A stretch of DNA of 19,168 bases from JAWLGJ01 sp041685145 (GTDB lineage: Bacteria > Pseudomonadota > Alphaproteobacteria > Rhodospirillales > Magnetospirillaceae), in the NCBI GenBank assembly GCA_041685145.1, contig JAWLGJ010000051.1:1-19168 (forward strand), read 5' to 3'. Numbering within the stretch: the first letter of the stretch is position 1; every line of letters begins with the position of its first letter. A program made the translations under genes and the position numbers. Positions 14,520-19,168 of this stretch are shown here, piece by piece. The notes below the pieces were generated by a model that searched no databases, was not told where the DNA came from, and saw only the letters and a list, made by a program, of their open reading frames with translations.

Positions 14520-17500
14520 CTATTGGGGCGGACCGAACCCGCCGCCGCCCGGGGTCTCGATGATCAGAACGTCGCCGTCGGCGACCTCGACGGTGGCGGT
14601 GCCGGGCAGATTCTCGGTGCCGCCCTCGGCACGTTCGATGGCGTTGCGGCCCACCGCCCCCGGCGCCCCGCCCTCGGCGCCATAGGGCGGCACCCGCCGA
14701 TGCCCCGAGAGGACGGCGGCGGTCATCGGCTCCAGGAAGCGGATGCGCCGCACCACACCGTCGCCGCCCCGGTAGCGCCCGGCGCCGCCCGAGCCGCGCC
14801 GGACGGCGAAGGACTCCACCCGCACCGGGTAACGCCATTCCAGCACCTCGGGATCGGTGAGGCGGCTGTTGGTCATATGGGTGTGCACGGCGCTGGCGCC
14901 GTCGAAGCCGGGCCCGGCGCCGGCGCCGCCGCAGATGGTCTCGTAATACTGGTGGCGCTGGTTGCCGAAGGTGACGTTGTTCATGGTCCCCTGCGCCGCC
15001 GCCAGCGCCCCCAGGGCGCCGTAGAGCGTGTCCACCACCGCCTGCGAGGTCTCGACATTACCGGCCACCACGGCGGCGGGGTGGCGCGGATTGAGCATAC
15101 AGCCCTCGGGCACGATCAGCCGCAGCGGCTTCAGGCAGCCTTCATTGAGGGGGATTTCGTCCTCGACCAGGGTGCGGAAGACATACAGCACCGCCGCCGT
15201 GGTCACCGCCTTGGGGGCGTTGAAATTGCCGGGATGCTGCCCCGAGGTGCCGGTGAAGTCGACGACCGCCTCGCGGCGGGCGCGATCGACGTCGATGCGC
15301 ACGGCGATGACGCCGCCGTCGTCCATCTCATAGCGGAACGCCCCCGGCTTCAGCTTGTCGATGACGGCGCGCACGGCGCCCTCGGCGTTGTCCTGGACGT
15401 GGCCCATATAGGCGCGGACCACATCAAGGCCGAAATGCTCGACCATGCGGGCCAGTTCCCGCGCCCCCTTGGCGTTGGCGGCCACCTGCGCCTTCAAGTC
15501 GGCGATGTTCTGGCGCAGGTTGCGCACCGGCCAGGGGCCCGACAACAGCGCGCGGGCGATCTCGTCCTCCAGAAACCGCCCGCCGGCGACAAGCTGAACG
15601 TCGTCCAGCAGCACGCCCTCCTCCTCGATGCGGCGGCTGTGGGGCGGCATCGAGCCGGGGGTGCACCCGCCGATGTCGGCGTGATGCCCGCGCGAGGCGA
15701 CATAAAACAGCGGCGCGGCCGCCTCGCCGCCGAAAACCGGCGTGATGACGGTGACGTCGGGAAGATGGGTGCCGCCGTTGTAGGGCGCGTTGAGCACGAA
15801 GACATCGCCGGGAGCCATGCGGCCTTGGCGCGAGGCGATGACGGTACGCACGCTTTCGGACATCGAGCCCAGATGCACCGGGATGTGCGGCGCGTTCGCG
15901 ATGAGGCTGCCCTTGGCGTCGAAGAGGGCGCAGGAGAAATCCAGCCGCTCCTTGATGTTCACCGAATAGGCGGTGTTCTGCAGCACCGCCCCCATCTGCT
16001 CGGCGATGGACATGAACAGGTTGTTGAAGACTTCCAGCATCACCGGGTCGGCCCGGGTGCCCACCACCTCGCGCCTCGGACGCGGCGCCACGCGCTCCAG
16101 CACCAGATGGCCGCGGCGGGTGAGCGTGCCGCGCCAGCCGGGCTCGACGACGGTGGTGGCGTTGGTCTCCACCAGAATGGCCGGGCCGTCGACGGAGTCG
16201 TCGGGCCGCAGGCGGGCGCGGTCGAACACCGGCGCCTCGTGCCACGCGCCGGCGGTGTGCAGGCGCACCCGGTCCAGGGCCTTCGGCGGCGGCGCTCCGG
16301 GGTCGGGCTCGATCGGCGGGTCTTCGGCGCGCTGCACATGCCCAACCGCCTCCACGGACACCGCCTCGACGACGTGGCCGCGCTCGGGCATGACGAAGCC
16401 GAACTGCTGGCGATGCTGTTCGGCGAAATCGGCCACCATGTCTTCCGGCGGCGCCAGTCCGACCACCAGCGCGCTGTCCGTGCCCTCATAGCGCACATGC
16501 GCCCGGCGCCGCACCTCGACCTGCTCCGGCGGCACCCCCTGGGCGTCCAACTCGGCGCGGGCCTCGGCCTCCAGCGCCGCCGCCAGGCGGTCGGCCTCGG
16601 CGACGGCATCGGGGCCCAAGAGCGCCTCCACCGCCTGCTCGCGCATGGCGCGGATGTCGGCCAGCCCCATGCCATAGGCCGACAGCACCCCGGCATGGGG
16701 ATGGATGAAGACCGTGTTCATGCCCAGCGCGTCGGCGACCAGGCAGGCGTGCTGCCCGCCGGCACCGCCGAAGCAGACCAGGCAATAGCGGGTGACGTCG
16801 TGGCCGCGCTGCACCGAAATGGTCTTGATGGCGTTGGCCATGTTCTCGACGGCGATGCGCAGGAAACCCTCGGCGATCTCCTCGGGGCTTTTCCGCTCGC
16901 CGGTGGCGGCGTTGATGCGCTCCGCCATCGCCACGAAGGCCCGCCGCACCGCCGCCTCGTCCAGCGGCTGATCCGCCCGTGGCCCGAACACATGCGGGAA
17001 GAAGCGCGGCTGCACCTTGCCCAGCATGATGTTGCAGTCGGTCACCGTCGGCGGTCCGCCGCGGCGATAGGCCACCGGGCCGGGGTCGGCGCCGGCCGAA
17101 TCGGGCCCGACGCGCAGGCGCCGGCCGTCGAAATGCAGGATCGAGCCGCCCCCGGCGGCGACGGTGTGGATTTCCATCATCGGCGCCCGCAGGCGCACGC
17201 CGGCCACCTGGGTATCGAAGGTGCGTTCATAGGCGCCGTCGAAATGCGAGACGTCGGTCGAGGTGCCGCCCATGTCGAAGCCGATGAGGCGCCGGAAACC
17301 GCCCATGCGCGCCGTCTGCGCCATGCCGACGACGCCACCGGCGGGACCGGAGAGGATGGCGTCCTTGCCCTGGAACAGCCGCGCGTCGGTCAGGCCGCCG
17401 TTGGACTGCATGAACATCAGCCGCACGCCGCCCAGTTCGGCGGCGACGCGATCGACGTAGCGGCGCAGGATGGGCGACAGATAGGCGTCCACCACCGTCG

Positions 17501-18125
17501 TATCGCCGCGCGACACCAGTTTCATCAGCGGCGAGGTCCGGTGCGACACCGATACCTGCGCGAACCCCATCTCCCGCGCCAGTTCCGCCACCCGCCGCTC
17601 GTGGTCGGGATAGCGGTAGCCGTGCATGAACACCACCGCGGCGGCGCGGATGCCGGCCTCCAGCGCCGCCCGCAGGCCCCGCCGCGCCGCCTCCAGGTCC
17701 AGCGGCCGCACCACGGCCCCGTCGGCGCCCACGCGCTCCGGCACCTCCACCACGCGCTCATACAGCATCTCGGGCAGGACGATATGACGGTCGAACAGCC
17801 GGGGGCGGTTCTGGTAGCCGATGCGCAGGGCATCGCCGAAGCCGGCGGTGATCAGCAGTACCGTGGGCTCGCCCTTGCGCTCCAGCAGCGCGTTGGTCGC
17901 CACCGTCGTGCCCATCTTGACGGCCTCGACCGCCTCGGCGGGAATGGGGCCGCCATCGGCCGCCCCCACCAGTTCGCGGATGCCCTGCAACGCCGCGTCC
18001 TCGTACTGGCCGGGGTTCTCGGACAGCAGCTTGCGGGTGACGATGCGGCCGTCGGGACGGCGGGCGACGATGTCGGTGAAGGTTCCGCCGCGATCGATCC
18101 AGAACTGCCAGCGGCCGACGGCCAT
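14520..18125 (-). CDS. 5-oxoprolinase (ATP-hydrolysing), HyuA and HyuB parts in one chain
   Basis: ATP-dependent opening of 5-oxo-L-proline to glutamate. The 1201-residue length and sequence follow the eukaryotic-type OPLAH enzyme. The N-terminal hydantoinase A part (about 1-700, actin-like ATPase fold) begins WQFWIDRGGTFTDIVARRPDG and carries MGTTVATNALLERKGE, LSGPAGGVVG, GFDMGGTSTDVS, TVAAGGGS and CFGGAGGQHAC. The C-terminal hydantoinase B part (about 710-1201) contains NIKERLDFSCALFDAKG, ASRGHHADIGG and TPGSMPPHS, and ends PGGGGFGPPQ. ATG 18125 follows a GAGAGGG-type site; the open frame up to 18248 lacks family sequence. A related hydantoinase acting on another cyclic amide is possible, but the motifs favour 5-oxoproline. 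Confidence 0.94.
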   Translation of the reverse strand: MAVGRWQFWIDRGGTFTDIVARRPDGRIVTRKLLSENPGQYEDAALQGIRELVGAADGGPIPAEAVEAVKMGTTVATNALLERKGEPTVLLITAGFGDALRIGYQNRPRLFDRHIVLPEMLYERVVEVPERVGADGAVVRPLDLEAARRGLRAALEAGIRAAAVVFMHGYRYPDHERRVAELAREMGFAQVSVSHRTSPLMKLVSRGDTTVVDAYLSPILRRYVDRVAAELGGVRLMFMQSNGGLTDARLFQGKDAILSGPAGGVVGMAQTARMGGFRRLIGFDMGGTSTDVSHFDGAYERTFDTQVAGVRLRAPMMEIHTVAAGGGSILHFDGRRLRVGPDSAGADPGPVAYRRGGPPTVTDCNIMLGKVQPRFFPHVFGPRADQPLDEAAVRRAFVAMAERINAATGERKSPEEIAEGFLRIAVENMANAIKTISVQRGHDVTRYCLVCFGGAGGQHACLVADALGMNTVFIHPHAGVLSAYGMGLADIRAMREQAVEALLGPDAVAEADRLAAALEAEARAELDAQGVPPEQVEVRRRAHVRYEGTDSALVVGLAPPEDMVADFAEQHRQQFGFVMPERGHVVEAVSVEAVGHVQRAEDPPIEPDPGAPPPKALDRVRLHTAGAWHEAPVFDRARLRPDDSVDGPAILVETNATTVVEPGWRGTLTRRGHLVLERVAPRPRREVVGTRADPVMLEVFNNLFMSIAEQMGAVLQNTAYSVNIKERLDFSCALFDAKGSLIANAPHIPVHLGSMSESVRTVIASRQGRMAPGDVFVLNAPYNGGTHLPDVTVITPVFGGEAAAPLFYVASRGHHADIGGCTPGSMPPHSRRIEEEGVLLDDVQLVAGGRFLEDEIARALLSGPWPVRNLRQNIADLKAQVAANAKGARELARMVEHFGLDVVRAYMGHVQDNAEGAVRAVIDKLKPGAFRYEMDDGGVIAVRIDVDRARREAVVDFTGTSGQHPGNFNAPKAVTTAAVLYVFRTLVEDEIPLNEGCLKPLRLIVPEGCMLNPRHPAAVVAGNVETSQAVVDTLYGALGALAAAQGTMNNVTFGNQRHQYYETICGGAGAGPGFDGASAVHTHMTNSRLTDPEVLEWRYPVRVESFAVRRGSGGAGRYRGGDGVVRRIRFLEPMTAAVLSGHRRVPPYGAEGGAPGAVGRNAIERAEGGTENLPGTATVEVADGDVLIIETPGGGGFGPPQ

Positions 18126-18298
18126 ACAACCCTCTCCATGCCTGACCCCTACCGCGCCGACGATACAGGATACATTGGAAGGGGAACAGGAATGACCAGA
18201 TGACAATCCTTGGGCCGTAACGCCCCGCCGCGCCCGACCTTGACGCATGGCGGGGGCGGCTGCATTCTGCCCCCCTCGCCAGCAAGGCCCGGCCCGAC
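18126..18298. other. Divergent intergenic region, 5-oxoprolinase / trpG
   Basis: 173 bp that must hold the promoters of both flanking genes. I see a GATACA direct repeat (18162-18167, 18169-18174), no convincing promoter pair, and no tandem Trp codons of a trpL-type leader peptide. An imperfect GC hairpin lies at 18249-18280, just before trpG. Confidence 0.4.
18249..18280 (+). promoter_or_regulatory. Imperfect GC hairpin in the trpG leader
   Basis: GGCG and GGGGC at the left can pair with GCCCC and CGCC at the right (with a short CCT bulge) across a loop centred on GCATTC. It ends 18 bp before the trpG ATG and could hinder ribosome access. It has no T-run, so a terminator or attenuator is not supported. 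Confidence 0.25.
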
Positions 18299-18886
18299 AT
18301 GTTCCTGCTCATCGACAACTATGACAGCTTCACCTACAACCTCTGGCATTACTTCGGCGAGCTGGGCGCCGAGGTGGTGGTGCGGCGCAACGACGCCCTG
18401 AGCGCGGCCGAGGCCCTGGCCCTCGCCCCCGAGGGCATCATCCTCTCGCCGGGGCCCTGCGACCCCGACCGCGCCGGCATCTGCCTCGATCTGGTGCGCG
18501 CCGCCGCCGGCCGGGTGCCGATCCTGGGGGTGTGCCTGGGCCACCAGGCCATCGGCCAGGCCTTCGGGGGGCGCGTGGTGCGGGCGCCGGAGCCCATGCA
18601 CGGCAAGGTCAGCGCCATCAGCCACCGCGGCACGGGGCTTTTCGCCGGCCTGCCCGTGCCGTTCCAGGCGACGCGCTATCATTCGCTGGTGGTGGCGCGC
18701 GAGGCGCTGCCGCACTGCCTGGAGGTCACCGCCGAGAGCGATGACGGCCTCATCATGGGCCTGCGGCACGCCACCCTGCCCGTGCACGGCGTGCAGTTCC
18801 ACCCCGAGAGCATCGCCTCGGAGCACGGCCACCGCCTGCTGGGCAATTTCCTGACCATCTGCCGGGAGCGCGACGCCGCCGCATGA
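18299..18886 (+). CDS. trpG: Anthranilate synthase glutamine amidotransferase subunit
   Basis: A 195-residue class I glutamine amidotransferase that supplies ammonia to the TrpE subunit for anthranilate formation in tryptophan synthesis. It begins MFLLIDNYDSFTYNLWHYFGELG. The catalytic triad is Cys79 in GVCLGHQAIGQAFGG plus His168 and Glu170 in VQFHPESI. The blocks ILSPGPCDPDRAG and RYHSLVV are typical of TrpG/PabA. The sequence alone does not fully separate TrpG from PabA; the immediate overlap with trpD decides for trpG (one protein may serve both roles). trpE is not in the window on this side. The stop overlaps the trpD start as ATGA. Confidence 0.95.
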   Translation: MFLLIDNYDSFTYNLWHYFGELGAEVVVRRNDALSAAEALALAPEGIILSPGPCDPDRAGICLDLVRAAAGRVPILGVCLGHQAIGQAFGGRVVRAPEPMHGKVSAISHRGTGLFAGLPVPFQATRYHSLVVAREALPHCLEVTAESDDGLIMGLRHATLPVHGVQFHPESIASEHGHRLLGNFLTICRERDAAA

Positions 18887-19168
18887 AGACGCTGAGCACC
18901 ATGAAGGAACTGCTCGCCCATGTCGCCGAGGGCGAGTGCCTGGGTGAGGATCAGGCCGGCACGGCCTTCGAGATCATCATGAACGGCGACGCCACGCCGG
19001 CGCAGATCGGCGCCTTCCTGATGGCGCTGCGGGTGCGCGGCGAGACGGTGGAGGAGATCACCGGCGCCGCCCGCATCCTGCGCGCCAAGGCCGCCCCCAT
19101 CGAGGCGCCGCCCGGCGCCGTCGACACCTGTGGCACCGGCGGCGATGCCTCGGGCACCTTCAACGTCT
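18883..19168 (+). CDS. trpD: Anthranilate phosphoribosyltransferase (5' part, cut by the window edge)
   Basis: The first 95 codons of TrpD, which joins anthranilate to PRPP in tryptophan synthesis. The N-terminal helical domain (ATPAQIGAFLMALRVRGETVEEITGAARILR) is followed by the PRPP-binding motif CGTGGD at 83-88 (VDTCGTGGDASGTFNV). ATG 18883 overlaps the trpG stop by 4 bases, indicating translational coupling. The remainder lies beyond the right edge. Confidence 0.96.
   Translation, partial: MKTLSTMKELLAHVAEGECLGEDQAGTAFEIIMNGDATPAQIGAFLMALRVRGETVEEITGAARILRAKAAPIEAPPGAVDTCGTGGDASGTFNV

Noticed and set aside
14523..18203. A 1226-codon open frame on the plus strand opposite 5-oxoprolinase
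   Set aside because: It is an antisense shadow. High GC at third positions removes stops from the opposite strand; the composition is His/Gly/Arg/Ala-rich with no family motif, and the minus strand encodes a clear enzyme.
18126..18248. N-terminal extension of 5-oxoprolinase by 41 residues
   Set aside because: The extension lacks family sequence; ATG 18125 has a good ribosome site and begins the WQFWIDRGG block.
18126..18298. trp attenuator / leader peptide
   Set aside because: No short frame with tandem Trp codons and no T-run after the hairpin.

Overview
The window is very GC-rich, densely coding DNA from a bacterial chromosome. The dgt-argS-SPOR gene order, the DUF1489 protein, the GcdH/CoA-transferase pair and the split trpG/trpD all point to an alphaproteobacterium, most likely of the Rhodospirillales type. 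I infer this from gene content and order, not from a database search. Nothing suggests a mobile element, prophage, CRISPR array, rRNA or tRNA. No stretch longer than 300 bases lacks a gene. The largest gap is about 173 bp, between the 5-oxoprolinase gene and trpG.

Layout. 1-4012 (minus): a dgt / argS / SPOR-domain cluster, with argS and the SPOR gene sharing one base; the SPOR gene runs off the left edge. 4090-6478 (minus): a two-gene unit of glutaryl-CoA dehydrogenase and a family III CoA-transferase, divergent from a LysR regulator (6608-7543) across a 129-bp region with a strong 12-bp dyad. This looks like a glutarate / lysine-degradation module with a local regulator, as in the gcdR-gcdH-CoA-transferase cluster of Pseudomonas. 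7540-10126: an AmmeMemoRadiSam module, with a radical SAM enzyme on the minus strand divergent from a Memo-AMMECR1 fusion on the plus strand. They are separated by a short AT-rich, dyad-containing promoter region. 10141-11932 (minus): a beta-CASP metallo-beta-lactamase RNase-like protein followed by a DUF1489 protein.

12038-13513: a metallo-beta-lactamase-fold protein related to the flavodiiron/ODP type, divergent from a TetR regulator. The shared intergenic region carries two copies of an ATAAACA-N4-TGTTTAT operator. 13519-14130 (minus): an exported methionine sulfoxide reductase A. 14224-18125 (minus): a full-length, ATP-dependent 5-oxoprolinase (HyuA and HyuB parts in one chain) followed by a small acidic protein I do not recognise. 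18299-19168 (plus): trpG and the start of trpD, overlapping ATGA-style and running off the right edge.

Most of the window is housekeeping or catabolic. The least understood parts are the AmmeMemoRadiSam module, whose bacterial function is unknown; the TetR-controlled MBL/ODP-like protein with its duplicated operators; and the small orphan behind 5-oxoprolinase.
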